From Bogoriella caseilytica (GTDB lineage Bacteria; Actinomycetota; Actinomycetes; Actinomycetales; Actinomycetaceae): 64,000 nucleotides of DNA. The DNA lies in assembly GCF_003752405.1 (NCBI RefSeq), contig NZ_RKHK01000001.1, positions 2,418,001 through 2,482,000 on the forward strand, given 5' to 3'. Of this stretch, positions 38,500 to 47,618 are shown in pieces. The notes under the pieces are model-generated. The model saw only the letters and a program-made list of their open reading frames with translations. It made no database searches and was not told the DNA's origin. Position 1 is the first letter of the stretch, and each line of letters starts with the position of its first letter. The position numbers and the translations under genes are program-made.

Positions 38500-38829
38500 T
38501 CAACGCAGATCGACGCTCAGGGAATCGTCGCCGACCTCCGTGCACGTGACGGAGATCCCGCCGACCTCCAGCGTCTCGCCCTCCGTGCACTCCCCGGCCG
38601 CGCCGTCGATCGTGAAACTCGCGGTGGTCCCGTCCGCCCGCACGAGGGTCACCTCGGTCTCGTTCGTGCCCACCTCGGTGCTTGCGCCAGAACCGCTGAG
38701 ATTGACGGTGCACTCGTTGTTATTGCAGGTGTACGTCGTGGTCTGGCAGGCGGCCAGGCCGAGGCTGGCCAGCGCAAGGCCGGCAGCGAGGGCGGACAGA
38801 CGCTTGATGGTGTTCTTCCCCTGGGTCAT
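38500..38829 (-). CDS. Small secreted lipoprotein, unknown function
   Basis: A 109-residue protein. The signal peptide (KRLSALAAGLALASLGLAAC) ends in lipobox LAAC at Cys28. The mature 80 residues are Thr/Glu-rich with four more cysteines, probably two disulphides, in a small beta-rich domain (VTLVRADGTTASFTIDG). I recognise no family. ATG 38829 is chosen over upstream GTG codons because it gives a compact signal peptide. Confidence 0.75.
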   Translation of the reverse strand: MTQGKNTIKRLSALAAGLALASLGLAACQTTTYTCNNNECTVNLSGSGASTEVGTNETEVTLVRADGTTASFTIDGAAGECTEGETLEVGGISVTCTEVGDDSLSVDLR

Positions 38830-38851
38830 GGCCACGATGGTGCCACAAGCC

Positions 38852-39472
38852 TCAGTGATGACCGGCAACGATCTCCACGAACATCCGGTGCAGCCGGTAG
38901 TCACCGGTGATCTCCGGGTGGAAGGAAGTCGCGAGCACCTCGCCCTGGCGCACGGCTACGATCCTCCCGGCGGCTTCCCCGCTCGGCACGCGGGCGAGGA
39001 CCTGCACCCCGTCACCGGTCTCCTCCACCCACGGAGCCCGGATGAAGACGGCGTGCACGGGGCGCTGCGGGGCGTCGGGAGTCCCGTCGACCACCAGATC
39101 GGTCTCGAAGGAGTTCACCTGGCGCCCGAAGGCGTTGCGGCGAACGGTGACGTCGAGCCCGCCGAGGGTGCGTTGCCCCTCGATTCCGTCGATGAGCCGA
39201 TCCGCGAGCAGGATCATTCCCGCGCAGGATCCGTAGGTGGGCAGACCGCCGGCGATCGCGGCCCTCAGCGGTTCGAACAGCTCGAAGGCGCGGAGCAGCT
39301 TGTCGATGGTGGTGGACTCACCGCCCGGCAGGACGATCCCGTCGAGGCCGGCGAGTTCGCGTTCCCGGCGCACTGCGACAGCGTGAGCCCCCGAGGCCTC
39401 AAGTGCATGGATGTGCTCGCGGACGTCACCCTGCAGGGCCATGACGCCGATGACGGGCAGACGGCCGGTCAT
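38852..39472 (-). CDS. pdxT: Pyridoxal 5'-phosphate synthase glutaminase subunit
   Basis: A 206-residue class I glutamine amidotransferase feeding ammonia to PdxS. The catalytic triad is visible: Cys83 in [11 protein letters not shown], and His and Glu in TSFHPEIT near the C-terminus. LPGGESTTI and the N-terminus [13 protein letters not shown] are family signatures. It lies 34 bp after pdxS in the same direction. Confidence 0.96.
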   Translation of the reverse strand: MTGRLPVIGVMALQGDVREHIHALEASGAHAVAVRRERELAGLDGIVLPGGESTTIDKLLRAFELFEPLRAAIAGGLPTYGSCAGMILLADRLIDGIEGQRTLGGLDVTVRRNAFGRQVNSFETDLVVDGTPDAPQRPVHAVFIRAPWVEETGDGVQVLARVPSGEAAGRIVAVRQGEVLATSFHPEITGDYRLHRMFVEIVAGHH

Positions 39473-39506
39473 GATTGACAGCGGCGCACGCGGCTCAGCG
39501 GGGTCG

Positions 39507-40418
39507 TCACCAGCCGCGCTCAGCCAGGCGGTGCGGCTCGGCGACGTCTTCGACGTTGATCCCCACCATGGCCTCGCCCAACCCACGAGAGACCGTGGCG
39601 AGCACGTCGGGGTCGTCGTAGAAGGTGGTGGCCTTGACGATGGCCTCCGCCCGCTGGGCCGGGTTGCCGGACTTGAAGATGCCCGAGCCGACGAAGACGC
39701 CCTCGGCGCCCAGCTGCATCATCATGGCGGCATCGGCAGGCGTGGCGATCCCGCCGGCGGTGAAGAGCACCACGGGGAGCCTGCCGGTGCTGGCGACCTC
39801 CTTCACCAGCTCGTAGGGTGCCTGGAGTTCCTTGGCGGCCACGTAGAGCTCGTCCTCGGGAAGTGCGGTCAGGGCGCGGATCTGCTGGCGGATCGAGCGC
39901 ATGTGGGTGGTGGCGTTGGAGACGTCGCCAGTACCCGCCTCGCCCTTGGAGCGGATCATGGCGGCGCCCTCGGTGATCCGGCGCAGGGCCTCGCCCAAGT
40001 TGGTGGCGCCGCACACGAAGGGCACGGTGAACTGCCACTTGTCGATGTGGTGGGTGTAGTCGGCCGGAGTGAGCACCTCGGACTCGTCGACGTAGTCCAC
40101 GCCGAGGGACTGGAGCACCTGGGCCTCCACGAAGTGACCGATGCGCGCCTTCGCCATCACCGGGATGGAGACCTCAGCGATGATGCCCTCGATCAGATCG
40201 GGGTCGCTCATCCGGGCCACGCCGCCCTGGGCGCGGATGTCGGCGGGCACGCGTTCCAAGGCCATCACGGCGACGGCGCCGGCGTCCTCAGCGATCCGGG
40301 CCTGCTCGGCGGTCACGACGTCCATGATCACGCCGCCCTTGAGCATCTCCGCCATGCCCCGCTTGACCTTCGCGGTGCCGATCACGTTCTCGGGGCTCGC
40401 GCTGCTGTCGCTGCTCAC
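39507..40418 (-). CDS. pdxS: Pyridoxal 5'-phosphate synthase lyase subunit
   Basis: A 303-residue (beta/alpha)8 barrel that condenses ribose-5-phosphate, glyceraldehyde-3-phosphate and ammonia to PLP. Catalytic lysines are in [18 protein letters not shown] and [15 protein letters not shown], with [16 protein letters not shown] as the phosphate site. Start GTG with AAGGA upstream. It is divergent from the sugar-porter gene; the 197-bp gap shows no MocR-type pdxR nearby. Confidence 0.97.
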   Translation of the reverse strand: MSSDSSASPENVIGTAKVKRGMAEMLKGGVIMDVVTAEQARIAEDAGAVAVMALERVPADIRAQGGVARMSDPDLIEGIIAEVSIPVMAKARIGHFVEAQVLQSLGVDYVDESEVLTPADYTHHIDKWQFTVPFVCGATNLGEALRRITEGAAMIRSKGEAGTGDVSNATTHMRSIRQQIRALTALPEDELYVAAKELQAPYELVKEVASTGRLPVVLFTAGGIATPADAAMMMQLGAEGVFVGSGIFKSGNPAQRAEAIVKATTFYDDPDVLATVSRGLGEAMVGINVEDVAEPHRLAERGW

Positions 40419-40615
40419 GTGTGTCCTTCGCGTTGCGGTGGCCGCCCACTGGGGCGGTGTGGCCTTGGGGTGGAGTCTCTCGGATGCTCAGGTGGCCGCC
40501 GAGGCGCCTTCCCAATTCTAGACCGCGAGCAGTTCGGCCCGGCCCCCGATGTCGCTGACGGCCATGGTCACGTAGTGTCCGCCGGGCCAGACCACCCAAC
40601 GTCAGGAGTAGGAGC

Positions 40616-42076
40616 ATGGATCAGCCGGCCGTCAGCCGCTTGAACGGGCGGGTCATCGGGATCTGCCTCGCGGCAGCCATGGGTGGATTCCTCTTCGGTT
40701 TCGACACCTCCGTGATCAACGGGGCCGTGGACGCCCTCTCGGAGGACTTCAACCTCGGCGCGGGCCTGCAGGGCTTCGCAGTGTCCTCGGCATTGCTGGG
40801 GTGCGCGGCCGGTGCCTGGTTCGCGGGCATGGTGGCCAACAAGCTCGGCCGGGTGCCCACCATGCTCATCGCGGCGGCGCTCTTTTTCGCCTCGGCGCTC
40901 GGATCGGGTCTGGCCTTCGGCGTCACCGACCTGATCTTTTGGCGCGTGCTCGGCGGCCTCGGTGTCGGGGCCGCCTCGGTGATCGCGCCGGCTTACATCG
41001 CCGAGGTCTCACCGGCGCGCGTTCGTGGGCGGCTCGGCTCCCTGCAGCAACTGGCCATCGTCACTGGCATCTTCACCGCCCTGCTGTCCGACGCCGTCCT
41101 GGCCGACGTTGCCGGGGGAGCGGGAGAGCAGTTGTGGTTCGGGCGCGAGGCCTGGCGATGGATGTTCATGGCCGAGGCGATTCCTGCGGCGGTCTACGGA
41201 CTCTTCGCCCTCCGGCTTCCGGAGTCGCCGCGCTTCCTCGTGGCCCGGGGCAAGCTCGATCAGGCCTCCCAGGTGCTCTACGACTTCACGGGCGTGGCGA
41301 ACGTGAACCTCAAGATCGAGGAGATCCGCGCCACGCTGGACCACGAGCGCGAGCAGTCCCTCGGCGATCTGCGCGGGGACAAGTTCGGCCTCAAGCCGGT
41401 GGTGTGGATCGGCATCCTGCTGTCGGTCTTTCAGCAGTTCGTGGGCATCAACGTCATCTTCTACTACTCCACCACGCTGTGGCGTTCGGTCGGCTTCGAG
41501 GAGGGTGATGCCCTGACCGTCTCGGTGATCACCTCGGTCACGAACATCGTGGTGACCGTCGTGGCGATCATCCTGGTCGACAAGATCGGCCGGCGCATCA
41601 TGCTGCTGTGCGGATCGATCGGCATGGCGCTCTCGCTGGGAATGATGGCTGTCGCCTTCTCCTTCGCCACCTTGGAGACTCTGGCGGACGGCACGCAGGA
41701 AGCGCAGCTCGGCGAGCCGTGGGCCATGGTGGCCCTGGTGAGTGCGAACGTCTTCGTCGTGGCCTTCGGCGCCACCTGGGGCCCCCTGGTGTGGGTGCTG
41801 CTCGGTGAGCTCTTCCCCAACCGCATCCGGGCGGCCGCCCTCGGCGTCGCGGCGGCCGCGCAGTGGCTGTCGAACTTCGCGATCTCCACCTCCTTCCCCA
41901 CCATGGCCGAGATCGGGCTGCCCTTCGCCTACGGTTTCTACGCCACCTTCGCGCTGATCTCCTTCTTCTTCGTGTACTTCGCCGTACCGGAGACCAAGGG
42001 CATGGAGCTCGAGGACATGTCGGACAGCCCGCAGGCGCGACCAGAGTCCGCGGGGGCGGCGCGGCGCACCGCATAG
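40616..42076 (+). CDS. MFS sugar porter
   Basis: A 486-residue, 12-helix proton-coupled sugar transporter. Family signatures: GGFLFGFDTSVINGA in helix 1, NKLGRVPTMLI in the 2-3 loop, PAYIAEVSPARVRGRLGSLQ after helix 4, LPESPRFLVARGK in the central loop, FQQFVGINVIFYYS in helix 7, and PETKGMELEDM at the end. Arabinose, xylose, glucose or inositol are typical substrates; the sequence does not decide. Confidence 0.95.
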   Translation: MDQPAVSRLNGRVIGICLAAAMGGFLFGFDTSVINGAVDALSEDFNLGAGLQGFAVSSALLGCAAGAWFAGMVANKLGRVPTMLIAAALFFASALGSGLAFGVTDLIFWRVLGGLGVGAASVIAPAYIAEVSPARVRGRLGSLQQLAIVTGIFTALLSDAVLADVAGGAGEQLWFGREAWRWMFMAEAIPAAVYGLFALRLPESPRFLVARGKLDQASQVLYDFTGVANVNLKIEEIRATLDHEREQSLGDLRGDKFGLKPVVWIGILLSVFQQFVGINVIFYYSTTLWRSVGFEEGDALTVSVITSVTNIVVTVVAIILVDKIGRRIMLLCGSIGMALSLGMMAVAFSFATLETLADGTQEAQLGEPWAMVALVSANVFVVAFGATWGPLVWVLLGELFPNRIRAAALGVAAAAQWLSNFAISTSFPTMAEIGLPFAYGFYATFALISFFFVYFAVPETKGMELEDMSDSPQARPESAGAARRTA

Positions 42077-42136
42077 CGCCACGCAATGTCGCGCCGCACG
42101 ACGTAGCGCCGCACCCGCGCGGGCGTGGCCCGCAGG

Positions 42137-43186
42137 TCAGGCCTGGGAGCCGAGCGCGGCGATGTTCTCCGGCAGGCGGTCATGCGTGCCGTACATGAAG
42201 TGGTTCTCCATGCGTTCGGAGTACCGGCTGGCCTCAGTGGTCAGGCCCACGGCCTCGGCCACCTGGCGGATGTGCACCGGCCCGGCTCCGCAGCACACGC
42301 CCAGATAGTTCACCCCGAGTGCGTAGGCCTCGGAGGCGAAGGCCTCGATCTCGTAGCGGTTGGTGTAGAGCGGGTCGAGCGCGGTGGGGAAGGTCCGGCC
42401 GTGCGGTGAGGGGACTGCGGCGCGCACGTCGGAAAGGTTGAAGAAGGTGGGTTCTTCGGCGGTGGTGCGGTAGGGCACGGGGAGCGCACCCACGTGACAG
42501 GAGACCGCCTCTCGGATCTGCTTGAGCCAGGGCATCATCGTCTCGGGTCCGCGGAAGCAGTTCAGCCCCACCACATCGGCGCCGGCCTGCTCCAGTTCCT
42601 GGCAGGTCTCCACGATCCCTGGGCCGTCGGCCATGGCGTCCATGGCCATCGGGGCCAGCGTCAACACCACGGGCAAACCCGAGGCCTTGGCCACCTCCAG
42701 AGCGGTGAGCGCCTCACCGGCGAAGTAGAACGTCTCGCCCACGATGAGGTCGGCGCCTTCTTCGAGCGCCCAGCCAACCATCTCCTCGAACATGCCGCGG
42801 ATCTCGCGCTGCTTGGCCGGGTCGGCGGGATCCCAGATGTTGGTGTTGGAGATGTTCCCGGCCATGAGATCGCCAGGCCGGGTATCGGCCACCTCACGGG
42901 CGATGCGCAGGGCGGCGCGGTTGAGCGGCTCGAGGAGATCTTCCTTGCCGATCACCCGCATCTTCTCGCGGTGACCGTTGTAGGTGAAGGCCTCCACGAT
43001 GTCCGAGCCGGCTCGCTGGAAGTCCACGTGGAGCGCGCGCAACGCTTCGGGGTGTTCCAGGGCTACTTCCGGCACGAACTCGCCGGCGGTGAGGTAGCCG
43101 CGCCGTTCCAGTTCGAAGAGGAAGCCCTCGGCGCAGATCATTGGGCCGGCATCAAGCCGTTCCAGGAAGGTGGGGTGGGCGGCCAT
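42137..43186 (-). CDS. Homocysteine S-methyltransferase family protein
   Basis: A 349-residue zinc-dependent methyltransferase resembling betaine-homocysteine or S-methylmethionine-homocysteine methyltransferases. Zinc cysteines appear in VVGLNCFRGP (about residue 215) and YLGVCCGAGP (about 304-305). The N-terminus MICAEGFLFELERRG replaces the usual GG(L/T) motif. ATG 43186 has AAAGGAG upstream. The methyl donor is unknown. The leader has a strong conserved-looking structure (43218-43278). Confidence 0.88.
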   Translation of the reverse strand: MAAHPTFLERLDAGPMICAEGFLFELERRGYLTAGEFVPEVALEHPEALRALHVDFQRAGSDIVEAFTYNGHREKMRVIGKEDLLEPLNRAALRIAREVADTRPGDLMAGNISNTNIWDPADPAKQREIRGMFEEMVGWALEEGADLIVGETFYFAGEALTALEVAKASGLPVVLTLAPMAMDAMADGPGIVETCQELEQAGADVVGLNCFRGPETMMPWLKQIREAVSCHVGALPVPYRTTAEEPTFFNLSDVRAAVPSPHGRTFPTALDPLYTNRYEIEAFASEAYALGVNYLGVCCGAGPVHIRQVAEAVGLTTEASRYSERMENHFMYGTHDRLPENIAALGSQA

Positions 43187-43217
43187 GTGCCGCTCCTTTC
43201 GGTGAGTGGACATCGTG

Positions 43218-43278
43218 GCGAGCGCAGGGCGGTGGGCCAGAGCCCGATGCCGGCCAGACGGGTCGGGCCTGCGCTCGC
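43218..43278 (-). promoter_or_regulatory. Structured leader upstream of the homocysteine methyltransferase gene
   Basis: An 11-bp perfect stem joins GCGAGCGCAGG (43278-43268 read on the minus strand) to CCTGCGCTCGC (43228-43218). Inside it a second helix pairs CCCGA (43267-43263) with TCGGG (43247-43243), with GGCC in both the inner loop and the junction allowing a pseudoknot. It ends about 30 nt before the start codon. The layout suits a riboswitch or attenuator but I could not match a known class. Confidence 0.45.
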
Positions 43279-43349
43279 GGTGCCCAGACAGTAGCGAGGT
43301 GCGGCCGCCCGTTTCCGTCGCTCCCCGGGGATGTCCACCTGGTGGTCGC

Positions 43350-44054
43350 CTACCCGGCCAGTTCCTCGTCGATCTGCGAGTGGGAGGGGCGGCGCCGGTC
43401 GGTGGCTCCGGGCGCACCGAAGACCTGCACGGTGCCGATCGCAGACCAGCCGAGGTACTCGTAGAGTTGCTGACCGTCACCGGTGGCCACCAGCAGCCCT
43501 TCGGAGACGTTGTGCTCGTGCGCGATGGCCAGCAGCGCCCGGGTGACGAAGGTGCCCAGGCCCTGGCGTCGATAATCCGGCGCGGTGTAGATGCGGTCGA
43601 GGATGCAGTAGTCATCGGCTACGGCCATGCGCCCTCGCGCGGCTACGTCCTCGCCGTGCGTGACCGTGAAGAGCGTCCAGCCCTCGTGATCCTCGCGGCG
43701 GACGCGGTAGCCGTGGGGAGTGATCGGGTCCTCCACGTCCTGGATCGCCATGTCGGCGATCATCAGCTTCTCCTCGTCGCTGAGCAACGCCAGGCCGCCC
43801 AAGTCCTCACCGATCGGGCTCGCGTCGGGCTCGTCGATCACGGTGAGCAGCCGGTCCTGATTCTCCAGCGTTGCTGCCACGAGCGCGTCGAGCTGTGCTG
43901 CGCCCGGGGAGAAGACGACGTACTCCCAGTCGTGCTCCGCAGCTTTCGGGCCTGCGGCATGGACGCTGCCCTCGTGGCGTACCTCGTAGCCGTGGGTGCG
44001 GGCCCAGCCCGTCACCCAGGTGTGGACGAGTGAGTCGTCCAGTTCGGAGGTCAT
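43350..44054 (-). CDS. GNAT-family N-acetyltransferase
   Basis: A 234-residue protein whose C-terminal half (about 120-205) is a GNAT domain: the acetyl-CoA loop is TAPDYRRQGLGTFVTRALL (Q/RxxGxG/A), followed by ATGDGQQLYEYLGW. The N-terminal half is less conserved and may select the substrate. ATG 44054 follows GGGGAGACG. Divergent from trhO across 88 bp. Substrate unknown. Confidence 0.85.
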   Translation of the reverse strand: MTSELDDSLVHTWVTGWARTHGYEVRHEGSVHAAGPKAAEHDWEYVVFSPGAAQLDALVAATLENQDRLLTVIDEPDASPIGEDLGGLALLSDEEKLMIADMAIQDVEDPITPHGYRVRREDHEGWTLFTVTHGEDVAARGRMAVADDYCILDRIYTAPDYRRQGLGTFVTRALLAIAHEHNVSEGLLVATGDGQQLYEYLGWSAIGTVQVFGAPGATDRRRPSHSQIDEELAG

Positions 44055-44129
44055 GATCGTCTCCCCGCTCTCTCGGGTGGTGCGGAACGTGATCGCTCTC
44101 CTGCCACGATAGAGGCTGCGGGGCCGTCG

Positions 44130-44135
44130 TACCCT
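44130..44135 (+). promoter_or_regulatory. Candidate -10 box for trhO
   Basis: TACCCT is followed by 7 nt and the GTG at 44143, with no ribosome-binding site between, fitting a leaderless or near-leaderless transcript. Confidence 0.45.
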
Positions 44136-44142
44136 GATCGTT

Positions 44143-45066
44143 GTGTCCCAGTCCCGCATCGTTCTCTACTACAAGTTCGTTCCGCTGCCAGACCCCGAAG
44201 CGGTCATGCTGTGGCAGCGGACTCTGTGCCGCGAACTCGGGCTCAAGGGACGCATCATCGTTTCCGAGCACGGCATCAATGGCACCGTGGGCGGCGAGAT
44301 CGGTGCCGTCAAGCAGTACGTGAAACAGACGCGGGCCTACCGGCCCTTTCACGGGCTCGAGGTCAAGTGGTCCGAGGGGGAGGCTGATCAGTTCCCCCGG
44401 TTGAGCGTGAAGGTGCGCCCGGAGCTGGTGTCCTTCGGGGTGCCGGATCAGATCCAAGTCGATGAGAACGGCGTGGTCGGCGGCGGCGAGCACCTCACAC
44501 CCGAGGAGGTGCACGAGCTGATCGACGCCAAGAAGCGCCGGGGGGCTCCGGTGACCTTCTTCGACGGCCGGAACGCCATGGAGGCGCAGATCGGGCGCTT
44601 CGCCGGTGCCGTGGTGCCGCAGGTGGACTCCACCCGGGAGTTCGTCACCGAATTGGACTCGGGCAAGTACGACCACCTCAAGGATCAGGCGGTCATCACC
44701 TACTGCACCGGTGGCATCCGGTGCGAAGTCCTCACGGCGCTCATGAAGGACCGTGGTTTCGCAGAGGTCTATCAGATCGATGGCGGCATCGTCCGCTACG
44801 GCGAGACCTACCAGGACGCCGGGTACTGGGAGGGCGAGCTCTACGTCTTCGACGGCCGGATGAACACCCGCTTCAGCGACCAGGCGAAGACCCTGGGCGA
44901 GTGCGTGCACTGTGGTGGCCCCACCTCCCAGTTCTTCAACTGCGCGGATCCGGGATGCACCACACTCCAGCTCTTCTGCGCGAACTGCGAGCACATCCCG
45001 GAGAGCACCCGGTGCGCGGTATGCGCGGCCGCGGCGAGCCGGGCGCTGGAGCAGGGTTCGGCGTGA
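44143..45066 (+). CDS. trhO: tRNA uridine-5-hydroxylase TrhO (rhodanese domain)
   Basis: A 307-residue protein of the YceA/TrhO group, which hydroxylates U34 of certain tRNAs. The N-terminal acylphosphatase-like domain (residues 1-100) is followed by a rhodanese domain whose active-site loop is [10 protein letters not shown] (Cys188 and Cys193). The C-terminal zinc-ribbon-like part has [14 protein letters not shown] and [20 protein letters not shown] start. Length is normal for the family. Confidence 0.93.
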   Translation: MSQSRIVLYYKFVPLPDPEAVMLWQRTLCRELGLKGRIIVSEHGINGTVGGEIGAVKQYVKQTRAYRPFHGLEVKWSEGEADQFPRLSVKVRPELVSFGVPDQIQVDENGVVGGGEHLTPEEVHELIDAKKRRGAPVTFFDGRNAMEAQIGRFAGAVVPQVDSTREFVTELDSGKYDHLKDQAVITYCTGGIRCEVLTALMKDRGFAEVYQIDGGIVRYGETYQDAGYWEGELYVFDGRMNTRFSDQAKTLGECVHCGGPTSQFFNCADPGCTTLQLFCANCEHIPESTRCAVCAAAASRALEQGSA

Positions 45067-45116
45067 GCGTCGAGTTGCGGCCGACCTTCCACTCTGAGAC
45101 CCGCTGCAGGCCACGC

Positions 45117-46394
45117 TCAACTTCCTGAGGTGTGCTCGCGCAGCTCCTCGGGGCTCCAGCGCTCGACTTCCCGGCCCTCCTCGTCGCGGAAATCCGCGAA
45201 AGCCTCGGTGGGGTCGACGAAGATGACCCGGTGCCCCTGGTCGATCAGCGTGGTGGCCAGGGATGAGGCGGTCTCGTGGGCGACCTGGAGCACCTCGTCG
45301 ATGCGGGTCATGTCGAAGACGACCAGGGGGTCTTGCGGCGGATTTGTGGTGATCTCGTGCACCAATGTCTCGATGCTGCTCAGGCTCAGATCACCCTGCA
45401 GCGCGTAGATGGTCGCGGCCTCGTCGTCCACCTGGGCGGTGTGCACTTCACGCAGCGACGACCGTGCCGGGCGGCCGGCCGTCATGAGGTGCAGGCCGAG
45501 GTTCTCGGAGAGCAGGCGCATCATCTCCGAGCCGCGCTCGCTGTTGCCGTGGTGGTCCAGGCGCGGTGAGAAGACGGCGACGCCGATCTGTCCGGGCAGC
45601 ACCCCGATGATGCCGCCGGCCACCCCACTCTTGGCGGGAATGCCGACGGAGGTCATCCAGTCACCGGCAGCGTCGTACATGCCGCAGGAGGCCATGACGC
45701 TCAGGACCTGCTTGGTGGTGGCCCGGCTGAAGATCCGGTTCCCGGTGTTGGGCTGCACCCCACCATTGGCGAGCGTCGCCGCCATCAGAGCCAGGTCGTC
45801 CACGGTCATCATGGCGGCGCATTGCCGCACGTAGCCGGCCACAGCGGCCGGCGGATTCAGGTGCAGCGCGCCCGCAGCGCTCAGCAGATAGGCCAGGCCG
45901 AGGTTGCGGTCCCCGGCTGCCATCTCCGAGGCCACCACCGATTCGTCGATCTCGACGTTGCGCTGCGTGAGCTGGGAGTACAGGTCCATCAGGCGATCGG
46001 AGGCCGGGGCGTGGTCGCTCTTGATGAGGCCGTGGGTGGCGATCGCTCCCGCGTTGATCATGGGGTTGCGCGGCTTGGCGGTGCGCTCGTCGAGGGAGAA
46101 CTCGTTGAACGGGTCGCCGCTGGGTTCCACGCCCACGTGGTTGAGCACCTCGTCCAGGCCGTGGTCCTCGATCGCCATCGCGTAGGCGAAGGGCTTGGAC
46201 ATCGACTGGATGCTGAACTGGTGCTCGTGGTCGCCGCTCGAGTACACGGTCCCGGTCACCGTGCTGAGCGAGACCGCCACGAGATCAGGGTCCACCCGGG
46301 CCAGCTCCGGGATGTCGTCGGAGACCTTCCCGCTGGTGATGTCACTGGTGTCCCGGATGACGGCGTCCAGGTAATCGCGGATCGGTGAGCGCAT
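45117..46394 (-). CDS. glsA: Glutaminase fused to a C-terminal STAS domain
   Basis: A 425-residue enzyme hydrolysing glutamine to glutamate. The serine-beta-lactamase-like core has the SxxK motif SMSKPFAYAMA (Ser64, Lys67), NPMINAGAIATHGLI and GIPAKSGVAGGI. Residues 325-425 form a STAS-like domain (YALQGDLSLSSIETLVHEI, then DPLVVFDMTRI), seen in some actinobacterial glutaminases and presumably regulatory. ATG 46394 gives the usual start; upstream in-frame codons at 46430 are possible. Downstream of tRNA-Lys on the same strand but separated by its terminator. Confidence 0.93.
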   Translation of the reverse strand: MRSPIRDYLDAVIRDTSDITSGKVSDDIPELARVDPDLVAVSLSTVTGTVYSSGDHEHQFSIQSMSKPFAYAMAIEDHGLDEVLNHVGVEPSGDPFNEFSLDERTAKPRNPMINAGAIATHGLIKSDHAPASDRLMDLYSQLTQRNVEIDESVVASEMAAGDRNLGLAYLLSAAGALHLNPPAAVAGYVRQCAAMMTVDDLALMAATLANGGVQPNTGNRIFSRATTKQVLSVMASCGMYDAAGDWMTSVGIPAKSGVAGGIIGVLPGQIGVAVFSPRLDHHGNSERGSEMMRLLSENLGLHLMTAGRPARSSLREVHTAQVDDEAATIYALQGDLSLSSIETLVHEITTNPPQDPLVVFDMTRIDEVLQVAHETASSLATTLIDQGHRVIFVDPTEAFADFRDEEGREVERWSPEELREHTSGS

Positions 46395-46442
46395 TCGTCC
46401 ACTATCCGTGACAAGGCGCGTCGGCGACACTGAGAAGCCGAC

Positions 46443-46486
46443 ACAAAAAAGCCCTGGTCCACGGAATCACTTCCGCAGACCAGGGC
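46443..46486 (-). terminator. Intrinsic terminator of tRNA-Lys
   Basis: On the minus strand GCCCTGGTC pairs with GACCAGGGC, an inner helix CGGAA/TTCCG continues after a small bulge, and TTTTTT follows directly. It is the clearest U-tract terminator in the window and begins 10 bp after the tRNA 3' end. Confidence 0.92.
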
Positions 46487-46495
46487 CTCGTTCTG

Positions 46496-46568
<73 letters not shown>

Positions 46569-46660
46569 CCGACCATCTTATGGGGCGGGCGGCCAGTCAC
46601 CAACACGGCCGGTGGTGAGGTCAGGCACAGCTCCACGAGATCAGGGGCACCCGGTCGCGA

Positions 46661-46666
46661 TAGGTT
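46661..46666 (+). promoter_or_regulatory. Candidate -10 box for the ATP-grasp gene
   Basis: TAGGTT is followed by exactly 6 nt and the GTG at 46673. No ribosome-binding site is present, consistent with leaderless initiation. Confidence 0.45.
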
Positions 46667-46672
46667 GGCACG

Positions 46673-47587
46673 GTGAGTAAGCGACCCCTCGTCCATCTGG
46701 CCACCTCAGCAGCACAACCCAACCTCGGGCCCGACGACGTCGGCCTGACCGATGCCCTGCGGGAGCGCGGGATGGAACCGCGCATCGTGCTCTGGGACGA
46801 TCCCGATGTCGACTGGTCGCAGGGCATGACCGTGGTGCGATCGGTCGATGACTACGCGCAGCGCCGCGACGAGTTCCTCGCCTGGGCCGATACCGTGCCG
46901 CGCCTGGTCAATCACGCCGACGTGCTGCGCTGGGCTACGGACAAGCACTATCTCCTGGAGCTGGAGAAGCGCGGCATGCCGATCATCCCCACCGTCTGGC
47001 TCGAACCGGACGAGAACTACTCCAAGCGGCAGGTCCACACACGGTTCCCGGCCTCGGGAGACTTCGTGGTCAAGCCGGCGATCTCCTCCGGTGGTTCCGA
47101 TTCCGGGCGGTACACCGCCGTCGATCCCGACTCGCGCCAGCAGGCGATCATGCACGCGATGGATCTGCTCGCCGAGGGCCGCTCGGTGATGGTGCAGCGC
47201 TACCTCGACTCGGTGGACCAACGCGGTGAGACAGCCGTGGTGTTCATGAACGGCCTGGTCTCGCACGCGGTGGAGAAGGAGGCCATGCTCACGGGCCCCT
47301 TCGATCCTTCCAATCCGCCCGAGGAGGTCGTCCGCGCCCGGGTGGCCACCTCGGAGGAATGGCAGATCGGCGAGGTGGCACGGCAAGCCATTCACTCGTA
47401 CATCAAGGAGCGCCTCGGTCACGACGAACAGCTCACCTTCTGCCGGGTGGACATCGTCCAGGGCGACTACCCCGACGAGTACTACGTGCTGGAGATCGGT
47501 GTGGTCGACACCGCTCTCTACCTGGACGCCGTCCCGAGCGCGGTCGACAACTTCGCCGATGCCATCGCCGTCCGGGCCTTCTGGTGA
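46673..47587 (+). CDS. ATP-grasp superfamily ligase, unknown substrate
   Basis: A 304-residue protein with the RimK/glutathione-synthetase layout: N-terminal Rossmann-like domain (1-95), ATP-grasp fold with the phosphate loop region KPAISSGGSDSGRY (about 138-151), YLDSVDQRGETAVVFMNG, and the metal-binding end FCRVDIVQ with VLEIGVVDTALYLD. The family forms carboxylate-amine or carboxylate-thiol bonds. Two partners are missing here, so the substrate is unknown. It ends 31 bp before the inositol monophosphatase gene. Confidence 0.8.
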   Translation: MSKRPLVHLATSAAQPNLGPDDVGLTDALRERGMEPRIVLWDDPDVDWSQGMTVVRSVDDYAQRRDEFLAWADTVPRLVNHADVLRWATDKHYLLELEKRGMPIIPTVWLEPDENYSKRQVHTRFPASGDFVVKPAISSGGSDSGRYTAVDPDSRQQAIMHAMDLLAEGRSVMVQRYLDSVDQRGETAVVFMNGLVSHAVEKEAMLTGPFDPSNPPEEVVRARVATSEEWQIGEVARQAIHSYIKERLGHDEQLTFCRVDIVQGDYPDEYYVLEIGVVDTALYLDAVPSAVDNFADAIAVRAFW

Positions 47588-47618
47588 CCCGCACCCCATC
47601 CACCACTGAAGGAGAGCC

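Noticed and set aside
43187-43300. Known SAM/SAH or cobalamin riboswitch at the homocysteine methyltransferase gene
   Set aside because: The helices do not fit the consensus cores I remember, so it is reported only as an unclassified structured leader.
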